A stretch of DNA of 64,000 bases from Ophiosphaerella korrae (taxonomy: Eukaryota > Ascomycota > Dothideomycetes > Pleosporales > Phaeosphaeriaceae): contig JALNQF010000175.1 of assembly GCA_028456385.1 (NCBI GenBank), forward strand, positions 28,591 through 92,590. The letters are read 5' to 3'. Every line of letters begins with the position of its first letter. Positions within the stretch are counted from its first letter, which is position 1. The translations under genes and the position numbers were made by a program. Below the pieces are notes generated by a model. The model did not search any database and had not been told where the DNA came from. It saw only the letters and a program-made list of their open reading frames with translations. This document shows positions 13,910 through 25,200 of the stretch, piece after piece.

Positions 13910-14460
13910 TAGTTAAACTTTCTACTATTATATTAGCTAGACTATACGCTACTTACGCTTTACTTCTTGTAATAACTAAATTAGTAAGGTGTAATAGGTG
14001 TTACTAGAGTCGACTCCTAATACCTAAAGGTTATTAGTAGATTAGGAAGTAATAATAAAAGCTTATATAAGGATCTATAATAACTATAAATAATAGAAGA
14101 TATTTTATAACTATCTTGTATTAGTATTCTATAGTTAAAGAATTAAATTACTAATACTATCCTAATAATACGTATATTATTAGCTATATACTTGTACTAA
14201 TCTATTTATATAATAGTATAGATTACTACTAATCTATACGTATGTAACTATAGATTACCTTAATCTATTTATACGTTATTATAGATTACTTTAATCTATT
14301 TATACGTAATTATAGATTACTACTACGTGTCCTAGTTATAAGTAGTTTCCTAATTAAGGTTATTACTCTACTCGTCCTATACTTTATTAGTACCTAAGTT
14401 AAGACTAATTAGTTCTATCTCGATTTCTCTTATTACGCCTATAACACTTTACCTCTTTTC
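13910..14460. repeat. LTR-like repeat, copy 2 (first tandem unit)
   Basis: The part from about 14,010 is a direct repeat of 6,336-6,775 and retains more C and G (for example ATACGTATG where copy 1 reads ATATATATA). It is therefore less mutated. The unit starts further upstream at about 13,910 and is followed immediately by a second, diverged unit beginning with the same TTCTACTATTATATTAGCT. Confidence 0.6.
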
Positions 14461-14930
14461 TTAGTTATACTTTCTACTATTATATTAGCTTAGACTATAC
14501 GCTACTTATACTTTACTTCTTCTAATAACTAGATTAGTAAAGTATAATAGAGTTACCTATTATTAACTATAGATAACTACTAAAAGAGTATAGTAGATTA
14601 AAAGTTAATAATAAAAGTACGTATTATAATTAAGTAATAAGCTATAAATAATAGAAAGATTTTTACAATATTAATATATTATTACTTATAGTTAGTAATT
14701 AAATTACTAATACTATCCTAATAATTTATACTACTACTAATTATATACTTATACTAATCTATTTATATAACTTTATAGATTACTTTAATCTATTATATAT
14801 ATTTATAGATTACTCTATATTACGTATCTAGGTTATTACTCTACTTATCTTATACTTTATTAGTACTTAAGTTAAAACTAATTAGCTCTATCTCGATTTC
14901 TCTTATTATACCTATAATACTTATAATAGA
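14461..14930. repeat. LTR-like repeat, copy 3 (second tandem unit)
   Basis: A diverged, internally deleted copy of the preceding unit in direct orientation. It shares the start (TTCTACTATTATATTAGCT), the middle (CTAATACTATCCTAATAAT) and the end (CTCTATCTCGATTTCTCTTA). The hairpin units are fewer here than in the other copies. Two LTR-like units head to tail, with no internal coding sequence, suggest nested or recombined solo LTRs. Confidence 0.55.
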
Positions 14931-15850
14931 TTTTATTAAGTACTATAATTAGAATAAGATTTTCTTTATAGTTTATCTTTTTTATTTAACTTATATACTT
15001 TAGCTACTTAATATTATTATATTTAAGCTTCTCTTATCTACTTACTTAGCTTAAGTAGTAGCTTTTATAAAAAGATATTAAAGTCTTACTTTTATAAGTA
15101 AAAAAAACTTCTATCTAATATTTATAGCTACTTAAAAAGTATTTTTTAAAAAAGAGACTATTTTTAAATCTTTTAAAGTAACTAGCTTTTTACTTTTTAA
15201 ACTAAAAGTAATACTTAAAAGATTTAACTATAAGTAGCTTATATAAAGTAGCTTAAGTAATAGTAACTTTTTAGTTTTAAGTACTTTAAACTAGAGAAAA
15301 ACTAAGAGCTTACTTTACTAAGTAGTAAAAGATAAATATAACTTATAAGCTTAAAAGCTTAGCTAAGCCTTCTATTAAATTTTAGTTTAAAAAAGCCTCT
15401 TTAAGTATAAAGTTTATAGTCTTAGATAGGCTCTTACTAATAAGAGATTATATAAAAAGTAAAATAAGTATTTACTTTTAGAGTAGTATAATAAGTATAA
15501 TAGTAGAGCTATATTCTAGTTTCTTAAGAAAGTAGAGAAAGTATATAATTGTTAGTAGTAGTAAGAGCTAGAAGAAGAGTAGTAAAAACTCTAGAAAGCT
15601 AAGAGAGCTTATATATAAGAGGAGTAAAAGTAGGCTAAGTTTTAGGTACTTTAGTAGTAGCGTATAGTAAGATTAGTAGCTTAAGTAGTACGTAAGAATA
15701 AGAGGGCTAAGAAGGTAGTAGAATAGGCCTCTAGAATAGCTACTCGTAGGACTTAATAACAACTTAAACAAGCTCTTAAAGCTGCCTAGAAGCGTAAGAG
15801 AAGTAGCCTTAAGGTATCTACTTAGGTAGACTTAAAAAAGAGAGCTGCTG
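14931..15850 (+). mobile_element. Decayed element of unknown class
   Basis: An AT-rich, stop-filled stretch with a recognisable coding bias on the + strand. From about 15,560 to 15,840 it reads as a Lys/Arg/Ala/Glu-rich tail with repeated KR and RKN groups, such as is found at the C-terminus of pogo/Fot1-type transposases. That assignment is an inference from composition only; no DDE or helix-turn-helix motif could be read. GC content rises gradually to the right, and by 15,850 the sequence is normal. Confidence 0.35.
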
Positions 15851-16065
15851 CGCAGCCTTAATGTTGTAGAGAGGCATTAGGTGCTGTAGTAGCTCTGCTG
15901 CTATCTTAGTCACGTTATGGCTGAGTAATCAAGCTGCTAGTTAAATATAGATAGCTATATATATCAACCAAGGCCTATAGAGCTCAACTCTAGAAAATAT
16001 TGCAGTAATAGCTATTATACGTGGCTCTGTAGCCTCATGTTTGGTTGCTACTTTGGCGTTCGGAG

Positions 16066-16099
16066 CGGGCGTTGCGCCGTCCCGGGCGTTGCGCCGTCC
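16066..16099. repeat. Tandem duplication of a 17-bp unit
   Basis: CGGGCGTTGCGCCGTCC occurs twice in perfect tandem at 16066-16082 and 16083-16099. It lies in the transition zone between the AT-rich block and the cutinase gene. Apart from this and a short palindrome at about 16,200 (GTTACC-TAA-GGTAAC), I see no gene between 15,850 and 16,892. Confidence 0.85.
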
Positions 16100-16892
16100 A
16101 CCTCGGTATAGAATCTGATACAGGTACCGTGATAGGGATACTCTATCGACTTAGTGGCGGGATATCCGTGCTAGCGCTGGAGCTGTTAAACTATTCCAAG
16201 GTTACCTAAGGTAACTACTTAATTATCCATAAATCTGAACACCCTACTTGACGAAGGAAGCGTCTTCCGCAAGGAAGCCAAGGACATCCACTCAGCCATA
16301 TCGAAATTCAAAGAAACAATTCTTTGTGATGCAGAATGCAAATGCATTGGTCTAGCAGCATCACTCGGTCTAAACGCAAGCGTGTAGGTACCACATATAT
16401 CCCCACGTGTGCCTGCGGAGACGAGTGCGGCTAACGTAATACGGCAGGTCAAGACCGGTTCCACCCCAGATGTCGGAGACGCACCCAAGATGGGACCTAC
16501 ATTTCACGCTGCCAATGTGCCAGGACGCAGATCAATATGCTGTTTAGACAACAGCCTGGGGATGCTCCTGGCAACGTGAGTTCTCCATTGGAGACGGATT
16601 GTTATGCCAACTACTAACCCTTGCTTAATACGGGAAAAGGAACAACACGGGCAGGTGTCCTCCAAGTATAGGAAACCCGCCAAACTGCAGAGTCATTGGG
16701 CATGCTTCACGGCGGTATTACACATGTTCGAGGTAGCAAAGCATTATGCCATAACAAATATGTACTTAAACGACCAGTCAAACCGCTGCATAATGATTGA
16801 GAACCCCCACCGCCAACAAGGATTGCCAACATACTCCTTTGAACTTCGATACCTCGTTTCTCAAAGGTTTCGTTATCTTATTGGCCTCCAAT

Positions 16893-17695
16893 ATGAAGGT
16901 TCTCGCCCAATCCCTACTTCCTTTCTCCCTCCTTGTCACCAGCGCGCTCTCTGCACCAACGGCTACTCCCGCACAGGGGCCAAGCTTTCCCATCACTGAC
17001 CTCATCGGCACTGAGCTTACCGTCAGTGAATACGCGTCACAACTTGAGGACAAGACCGAAGAGCCAAAGTTGACGAAGCGACAATACAATGGAGATACAT
17101 ACAATCAATTGACGGACGGTACCGCATGCCGTGAAATTACCTTGATTTACGCTCGTGGCACCACCCAGGCTGGAAATGTTGGAGACCCAGATTCCGAAGG
17201 ACCCACATTCTTCAACGCTTTGGCCAGCCGTCTTGGAGGCACAAATCGATTGGCCATTCAAGGCGTTACATACGCAGCCAATATCTTTGGATTCCTAGCC
17301 GGTGGCGATTCTGCTGGCAGCACAACGACTTTCAACTTGATCAACCAGGCCATCTCACGCTGCCCATCGACCAAGATTGTCCTCTCGGGTTACAGCCAAG
17401 GTGCCCAGCTTGTCCACACCGCTACTCAGAGGCTCTCTGCTGCGGCGGCCGCGAAGGTCAGCGCCAGTAAGTGGTCCATCCTTTATTCTTTGATCCCACG
17501 CTAACATCATCAGTCGTTGTCTTTGGCGACCCAGATCGCGATGAAACTTTCGGCAGCGTCGACACGTCCAAAATCCTTATTATCTGTCATGACGGTGACA
17601 ACATCTGCGACAATGGGATCATCATTACTCCCCAGCACAGGAATTACGAAATCGATGCTCCTGCTGCGGCTGCATTTGTTGCGGCCAGAGTTTAA
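16893..17695 (+). CDS. Secreted cutinase family esterase (carbohydrate esterase family 5)
   Basis: Serine esterase predicted to hydrolyse the plant polyester cutin or related esters outside the cell. Two exons, 16893-17466 and 17514-17695, give 251 aa; the intron has GTAAGT, branch CTAAC and CAG. Residues 1-20 form a signal peptide. A propeptide seems to end at the Lys-Arg at residues 62-63, a Kex2 site. The catalytic Ser lies in GYSQG; Asp and His fall in the C-terminal GDNICDNG...PQHRNY region, with cysteines placed for the usual disulfides. The start was chosen at 16893 because the signal peptide begins there; the open frame upstream has no good start. It is the first intact gene next to the transposon block, a common place for host-interaction genes. 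Confidence 0.9.
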
Positions 17696-18461
17696 TCATA
17701 AAATCTTAGTTTAGGATTGATAACTGCAAAATTAATGTCAAGTAATCACCCGTATTGTTGGCTTCGAGTGCATATCATCTGATCTTCAAATTATCTCCAC
17801 TCTCATGAAAGATATAGTAGCCTTCACCGTTGTTGCGTATTCGATATAATTGGCATCATTTTTTTGCTGCTCTGCCAATATGTATCGGTCAATCTCACCC
17901 TTCGTCACTGCGAAATACTGAAGCGGCGGGTTAAGAATTTTACTGTAGGTGTAAAATGAGAGAGATACTGATACTATCCTAGAGTGTTTTCATACTCGCA
18001 GAGCCATTGCGCAAAGCTCATACCTCAAATTATGGCGTAAATGTCTCTAGTAAGCAAATAGTAGCAGCGACGTCGAGATAGGTATATTCGATATTAATAG
18101 GGGTAGTCATCTTGGGCGTTACCCTATGTTGATGTCAACCGCATTGAACTCTGTAAAAAGCCTTGAAAAACTTTACCAATATCTAATTGCGTGTCATGTC
18201 AGTAATCTGAGCAATGCTCTATATGGCAAGTATGAGTCAAGTAGCGCAGATGTCGTGCTTGCCCCACAGATGTTCGATCCCGACTATTTGCCTCAAGCTC
18301 GCCTTGCAAAAAAATTATCATCAAGCCGCCAAGGTATTCTTGAATTATGTAACCAATATTGAGGCAATGTTAGGGATATTAAAGATGCGCATCGCAGGAC
18401 GATACAAGACCAGCATTCTTTCGTTCATTTTCTGTCTGGCCGTTGTCGAGACTTGATAATC
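17696..18461. other. Intergenic region, cutinase to UNC93-like gene
   Basis: Holds the cutinase 3' end and the promoter of the next gene. Short open frames at 18,126-18,456 show no recognisable protein. I see no RNA gene or repeat. Confidence 0.5.
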
Positions 18462-20014
18462 ATGTCGACCACCACTTCGGAGCATACAAGCTCATTCGTC
18501 GACAAACGCCAGTCCTTCTTCCGATCCGTTCCTTTCTCGATTATCATCGCATGCGGCGTCTCATTCACGGCGCCGGGTATGTGGGATGCCCTCGGAGGTC
18601 TAGGAGCAGGAGGAGCAGCCGAGCCATATGCCGTATCTGCTGCTAATGCGCTGGTGTACGGCTTGTTCTCCATTGTCTGTGTCCTAGCTGGAGCCATCAA
18701 CAACCGCATCGGACTCAAGTATGGATTGGCTCTGGGCGCCATCGGTTATCCCTTGTATGGCGCCGAATTGTATACAAACAACGTGAACGCAAACACCTGG
18801 TTCATGCTCTTCGGTAGCGCGCTCTGTGGAATATCGGCAGGTTTCTTTTGGGCTGCTGAGGCCGCTATCATCATTGGATATCCTTCGCCCGGTGACCGCG
18901 CGTTTTACCTTGCTATCTGGCAATCAGCTAAAGCTGCTGGCCCAAGGTATGACTCCTCAATCCAAATCGTCTAATCCATAATCATGTGCTAATATGTTGT
19001 AGTATGTCCTCTCTCTTTGATGCTACGAGGGGGATGTTATTTATGAACCACGTTTACTGACTTTGTATTTCTCTAGTCGTCGGCGGTGCAATCAACCTCG
19101 GCCTGAACGCAGACAGGCAAACTGCTGGATCAGTTTCATCACCGACATACATTGTGTTCATCGCAATCATGTGCCTAGGCTTACCAGTCGCTGTGTCTCT
19201 CACCAGCCGACAAAGTCTGGCGAAGAAATGGCACAAAAGTCGTAATAGCGAAGGCATCCAGCTGGGGCAAGGAATTCCATGCCGCTGGCAAGCTTTTCGT
19301 AAGCCGGAGAATCCTTCTCTTGCTCCCAGCGTTCTTCATCAGTTACTTCTACAACGGATTCGTGAGCACTTGGTTGACGACATACTTTACTGTTCGCTCC
19401 CGAGCCTTTTCCAGCTTCTTCACGAACTTTGCCGGTATTTTTAGCTCGTTCATCATTGCTGCGTTGCTCGATAACCAAAAGATCCACATCAAGGCTCGCG
19501 GACGCATCGCGTTTCTCTCCATCATAACGATTCTCATTGGCGCTTGGATCTGGGCAACCATCCTGCAGAAGGAGTTTTACGATATGCCCAAGGCCTCAGT
19601 CTTTGATTGGTTCAAGGGAGGTTTTGGAAAGAGCTATGCGCTTGTCTTCTTTTGGCAATTTGGTGGGCAGGCATTCCAGCAGTTTTTGTATTGGGTTGTC
19701 GGGCAGTATGCTACCGACTTGTCGGATCTGAGCCACCATACTGGAATTCTCAGAGGTATAGAAGCGCTGGGACAGACTGTTGCTTGGGCGTAAGTAATCC
19801 TATGTCGGTTTCTTGAACATTCACTGACGAGATCAACAGGATGCAATCCCAAGGTGGCGCCAACCACTTTGTCAGTATTGGAATCAACTTTGGCTTTATG
19901 GTCCTCTGTGTAATACCTACATGGTTTGTGATTTCCGAACTCGAAGGAAGCCATGAAGTGCGTGTTATGGAGGAAGAGGTTCAGACAGTTGGAAAGCTGG
20001 ATGCTCAAGCCTGA
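18462..20014 (+). CDS. UNC93-like major facilitator transporter, interrupted by an apparent frameshift
   Basis: Polytopic membrane protein of the fungal UNC93-like branch of the MFS; substrate unknown. Exons 18462-18945, 19077-19789 and 19840-20014 would give about 457 aa with repeated hydrophobic helices and the family's GGAINLGLN segment at the exon 1/2 join. The first intervening sequence (18946-19076) fits a twin intron, described separately. Exon 2 changes frame at about 19,205: upstream ends ...AVSLTS, downstream restarts DKVWRRNGTK one frame over. The total exon length is one base more than a multiple of three, meaning one base too many or two too few. Both sides are clearly coding membrane protein. 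As written, translation would end at 19,444, so it is either a pseudogene or a sequence error in a C-rich spot. Confidence 0.75.
18946..19076 (+). other. Candidate [D1,2] stwintron (twin intron)
   Basis: The 131 bp between exons 1 and 2 cannot be removed as a single in-frame intron. An internal intron 18947-19002 (GTATGA ... branch GCTAATA ... GTTGTAG, 56 nt) sits between the first G (18946) and the next T (19003) of an outer donor. Removing it creates GTATGT, a perfect donor. The outer intron then runs to 19076 (ACTGAC branch, TTTCTCTAG, 75 nt). The final join puts A(18945) with TC(19077), giving Pro-Ile-Val-Gly-Gly, exactly the family sequence. Confidence 0.75.
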
Positions 20015-20988
20015 GTCATTAGATTGAGTGGTGACAATGTAACACCCACCAGAAAACAACAAGTATTTGGAAGTACTGGAGATACCTTTATAATATAGAT
20101 CGCTTTTTACCCATCTGTCACGTTGAGATGGAGAGGAATTTTCGGATTGCCTTGCTGCTCGTATTCCTGTACCATGACTGATGCCAGCTCCCAGTCAGGG
20201 AACGACGATTCTTTCTCCATAAATCGATGGGCATTTCTTAACATTCACAACATCTGCGAGAGTGGATCCGTTTGGGCCAAACTTCTATCAAAAAGTCTAG
20301 AATAGCCAGACATTATTAGTGGTCCGAGATATACCTCAGACGTGCTGTGGGGTACGCATGAGCTGAAAGGCCCCTTCAGATGAGGCTGAGTCAACCCGAA
20401 ATAGCCTGCCTCCAACCGCGACTTCAGCAAGCCACAATGGCCCTGGGTCGAAGAGAGCAAGCTCAACAGGCACCTCCATATGGAAGGCGCCCAGAATCGG
20501 ACGCTCCTCACGCCACATTTGCGAGTTGGTGTATCAATCATGGTAGTTTTGGGCGGGCCGCGTCCGCCCTGCGTCTTAGCCTCTGGTCCTGCCAACCTTG
20601 TTGGCCATCAAACACCCAGTGTGTATGTATGCAGCTTGCCTCAGTGTCCACAGACACGCGATAGCACTTCTACAAGACGTTTTATCCAGCTCATTCTGTT
20701 TACGAAGGGCAACATTCGAAGACAAGCGAAAAAAAGCGGCTCTGGAACGCCGTGTGTTGGCTCCAGTAGTGCTGCTTAGCTGCACCCCAGCACCTCAGAG
20801 ACCGGCATAGACTCAGCTTTGTCTTGGGCTTTCAAGGCTGAGCTGCACCATGCCGCTAATATGAGTAAGGTCTCATACATCGGTATATCTACCAGCCAAT
20901 TCCTCTTCCCCCTCGCCGTCAATTGAACCTCCCATCCCTAATCCTACCCCACCTCAGCACCACTCGCATCCCCCCACCTCCCCCCACC
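20015..20988. other. Intergenic region, UNC93-like gene to isocyanide synthase
   Basis: About 970 bp with normal composition. Open frames on both strands here lack family features. The last 100 bp before 20,989 are a C/T-rich tract typical of fungal promoters directly upstream of the start. Confidence 0.5.
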
Positions 20989-22069
20989 ATGGCTGACATC
21001 ACCTCCCCCGAAACAAAAGCCACCGAGATCCTCAAGATCATCGAAAAATACGGGCTCAACTGGGAACGCACAGGAACATGGGACGGCTTCGCAACCTTCC
21101 TGCCCATTGTACAAGGCCAAGTCGAGCGCAATGAATCCATCAAAATGCTCCTCCCAGGCTTCCCCTTCAAATCCCCCAACAGCAAGACCAAAGTCCTCGG
21201 CGTCCTCCCCGACCTTGGCGAGGAACTCGCGCTCAAACGCCTCGACTCCATCGCCGCCGCTATCGACGCCGTGTACCCCCCAGGCGCCGAAATACACATC
21301 ACCTCCGACGGCCTCGTATACAACGGTGCGTAGCCAAGCGCGCCGCATGAATTACACCTAATACATATACCTAACAATCCCAGATCTCCTCGGCGTAAGC
21401 GACGAAACAGTCTGGAACTTCGGGCAGGCAGTGCGCGAAATGGCCGACGCACACGCCCTCACGCACCTCTCGTTCCTGCGGCTATGGGACCTGCTCGGGT
21501 CGACAGGCGACTTCAAGTCGAAAGAGTACTATCTTGCGCACGCCTCAGCCATCCGATCGGAGCTCAAGTCGCGCTTTGGCGACGCGCAGTTCGAGGCCGA
21601 TATGGCCAACAAGTCCACGGCAGACATGCACATGACGCACACCAAGTACCTCGAGTTCCTCGAGCAGGACTTGCGGTACAACGAGAAGCACCTCGCGCTC
21701 GATGACGCGGGGAAAAAGGCCCACATGGCGGATACGGCGAAGGAAATGATGGGGCGGTGGAAGGCGTTTAGCGCAGCGCTGGCGAGCGTGCCGACGCAGT
21801 ACGTGCGGCTGAGCATCCATGACAGCGGGGGCAGCGACAAGCTGTCCATGGCGCTGATACCGCAGCGGGAAAAGGGCGCGTTGGGCGCGACGCCGTGGCA
21901 TTCTACCTTGATTGTCGAGAGCGACGGGACGTTTACGCAGCTGCAGCGGCACAAGGTGGACACGGACAAGTACGAGCTCGTGGAGCGGTACGGGCGGGGG
22001 TATTTCTGGCGGGAGAAGGGGGCGCCGCGGGAGGTGCAGACGGCGATGGGGGTGGTGAGTCTCGAGTGA
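20989..22069 (+). CDS. Dit1/PvcA-family isocyanide (isonitrile) synthase
   Basis: Enzyme family that turns the alpha-amine of an amino acid, usually tyrosine or tryptophan, into an isonitrile; yeast Dit1 makes spore-wall dityrosine precursors, and fungal relatives make xanthocillin-type compounds. Two exons, 20989-21325 and 21384-22069, give 340 aa; the intron has GTGCGT, branch CTAAC and CAG, with the phase-1 join restoring YNDLLG. The N-terminal third (KIIEKYGLNWERTG ... LPGFPFKSPN) and LGVLPDLGEELAL ... GAEIHITSDGLVYN match the family. It is a single-domain protein with no fused dioxygenase or P450. Unlike known clusters, no P450 lies next door; the neighbour is a damaged transporter. The start has a good context (CCACCATGG). 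The substrate cannot be told from the sequence. Confidence 0.85.
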
Positions 22070-22241
22070 AGCTCGCGTAAAGTAAACAATAGATCAAATG
22101 CAGGTCGTTAAATTCGTGTAATGCTATGCCTCAAATCGAATGAACGACGCGAAAAACATCTAAATAGCAGAAAATGCATGCACTAGTACAACAATGCTGG
22201 GCTTTTCCTTGCGGGTATGCCCCCCATATATCTCAGCTTTT

Positions 22242-25200
22242 TCAAGCGTCATGCTTGAATAGTTTCCTTAGGCTTACGCTCCACCGCCTCTTGGGCTTGG
22301 GCTCGTGGAGCCCGCTTTCTCCTGCGCTTGTCGTCGGCCTTTCCTGCGAGAATGCTTCGAGACCCCCGCTTGTTGCGGGGCGGTGGCTGCTTTTTGGTCT
22401 GTGGAGCGTGGACCAGCGTCGATGCGATGAAAGAGGCGTGGACGTCGTAGGGCGATCTACGATTCCAGGCGTAGATGGCGAGAAATGGATAGTATGGCGC
22501 GACCGGGCAGTATCCGATTCAAATGGTAAAGGCGAAAGTTGATCCAGGTCCGGCGTGGCGAAAGGGAGTGGGGTGGAAGGGCGACTTTTCTTGATGAGCA
22601 GGGTTCGAGGACGAGTTCTGGGGACGACATTAGTTTGGTTTGCTTCATGGGTTTGACGCATGACTTACGGCTTGTTGTGCTTCTCCAATTGATGGAGCTG
22701 TGTTTTGCTCTCTTTCAAGCTCTTGCGAAGATCGTGTCGCGCCTTCTTGTTATCCTTGAGTTGGATCGCTTGCTCGTCTCTCAACATGCGTATTCGCTCG
22801 ATGTCGCTCGCCCACGCCTCGAGATCCTCTTGTCTAGACATGGCGCTAGCACGTGTTGCCGGCCTGTCATGTAGCACGCTTGGTCGACCAAAGCTAGTTG
22901 GTCGACTCAGCACGCTTCCAGGCCTGGAGCTCCTTGTATGCTGGGTAGATGGGCTGGACGGAACCGAATCCGCTACAGGCTCCAATCCCCATTCCTCCAG
23001 GGTTTCGGAATGGCGAATCTTCTCTTGAAGCGTGGCTACCAAGCGCTCAAAAGTCTTCTTATCCTCTCTCAAGGCCAGAACTTCTTGTCGTAATGCCTTG
23101 ACCTCCGGATCTTCTTCATCGCTCGCCAGACGCTCTTTCGAACTCTTCTCCTGCGCACCCGCCTGGCCTCGATTCGCCCTCCTGATATGCTTCTCATACT
23201 TTGCCCTCAACTCGTTATACGCAGAGTTCATCGACCTCATCCTCCCGTCACTCGATGACTTCAACTCATTGGCAAATCTTTCCTTTTCTGACAGGCGTTC
23301 TGCCATTTCCTCCTTGCCCTTGACAAGCGAACTCATCTCCTCCATCTGCTCATCAACAATATGCTGCAGCTTCTCGTTCTCGCTCATCAACACCTCAATT
23401 TCAGTATCCTTGCCCGACAACCTGCGCTTATACTTCAACTTCGCGTTGCGCGCAGCGTCAAGCTTAGCCTGAGACTCGTCCACAAACTCTTCCAAGCGTT
23501 TTTCACTTTCTTCAAAAGCGACCTCAGCATGTGCCATGTCTTTTTCTACGCGTTCGAGGAAGGCTTCGAGGCGCTGGTTTGTGTCCTGCACTTTTTCTAA
23601 ATCCTTTTCGGCGGAGGCGACGCGGTCTAGGAGGTCTTTCTCGGATTCAGTAAGCTTGGTGTTTGCTGTGCGGAGAGTGTGGATGTCTTTGTCGGCTTCA
23701 AGGAGCCGGGATTGCACGCCGTCGCTTTCGATCTCGGCGATATCAAGACGCATGCGGGCCGCTCGAAGTTCATTCTCAAACCCGGCTGCACGCTGGACCG
23801 CATCATCAATCTCCTTTTCGAGCTTCGCATTCGTGGCTTGGAGGTCTGTCATCTCTTGCTTTACCTTGACTGCTTCGGCGTCAAGACTAGCCTTTTCCGA
23901 CTCCAGCTTGTCAAGCTGCAAACGAGTAGACGAGATATCTCCCTGAAGCTTATCAGCCTGCTCTTCCGTCTCGGCCTTTTGACCTCGGACATCGACAAGT
24001 TCTTGCTCTGTCGTAGATATCTTCACTGTAAGCGAAGCACAGCGGGACTCAAAATCATCAAGCCGCACGCGTGCTTCATCCAACCTGCCCTCCAAATTGA
24101 TCTTGCTCTGTCGGAGCGTGCCAAGTTCCACGTCTGCGTCTTTCAGCTTCGACGTGGTCGCCTCAGCGTCCGCCAACTGGAATCGAGCAGCTGCAAGATC
24201 GCCTTCCAGCGCCTCCATCTTTGCTTGGTTCTGTCGAGCGGTACTTAACCGCTCTTCAAGATCCGCATGCGACTTCTGCACTTCTTTAAGCTTGCTTTCT
24301 ACTGCTGACTTTTCACCCCGGATTTGCTCGAGCTCGTCCTCGCGCTCTGTCAGCTTCGATTGCAATGCTGCGACCTCCGCCTCCACAGTGCGTAACTGCG
24401 ATTGGGTAAATTGGAACTGGCTCTCGAGTTCATCGTGAGCATGCTGCGAAGTTCGCAGACGATCTTCTAGCGTCATTTTTGAGCGCTGAGATTCAGTTAT
24501 TTCGTCCCGTAGGGCCGATAGCTCGGTCCGTGTATGGCTCGCGTCGGACTCCGCCTCCGCGAGTTTTGACTGTGCAGACTGTAGTTGGCTTTCCACATCC
24601 GCTATCATGGCCATGGCGTCGCGCAACCTACGTTCTACCTCTTCTTTGGACTCCTGGGCTTCACCTAGCCGGCTTTGGAGCTGCGTGACCTCGGTGCCAG
24701 AGGCCTCCTGGACACTACGCAAACTCTCTGCAACCTTAGCCTGTGCATCGCGACTGTCTTTAAATGCGATTTCCAGCTCCGACACTGCCGTTTCCAGCGC
24801 TTGTCGCTCATCGTCCATAACCCCTAGCCGCGATACCACCTCTTCTTCAGCCCGTCGACTCTTACTCAGCCCGTCCTCAAGCTCACCAACCTTCCCTCTC
24901 AACTCCCCACTCTCACCCCTCGCGCGCTCCAAATCCGACCGCACAGCCTCAACCTCCGTCTGGAGCTCATTCTTTACCCGCAGCGTCTCGCCAAGCCGCG
25001 ACTCCAACTGCTCGTCAGACGCCTGTAGGTCGCGCAATTCCTCCTGCAGCGAAGCCTTCAGTTTCTCTGACGTATCGAGCGTCGCTTGCAGGCTCGCAAC
25101 CGAAAGCTGCAGCTCACGGTGTTGCTCCTGAAGGCGCTGTGCGTCGTCTTCACGCTGGCGATCGGCATCCGCATGAGCAGCGCGAACGTCACGCACGTAC

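Noticed and set aside
20245..20779. Possible genes on both strands between the transporter and the isocyanide synthase
   Set aside because: No family features, no consistent codon use and no splice-supported extension.
20989..22069. Isocyanide synthase as part of the polyketide cluster
   Set aside because: It is 15 kb away and separated by housekeeping genes (acyl-CoA dehydrogenase, GID subunit, Stb6-like).
22242..22661. Separate 139-codon gene next to the coiled-coil gene
   Set aside because: A good intron (GTAAGT to CCCAG) joins it in phase to the coiled-coil gene as its last exon.
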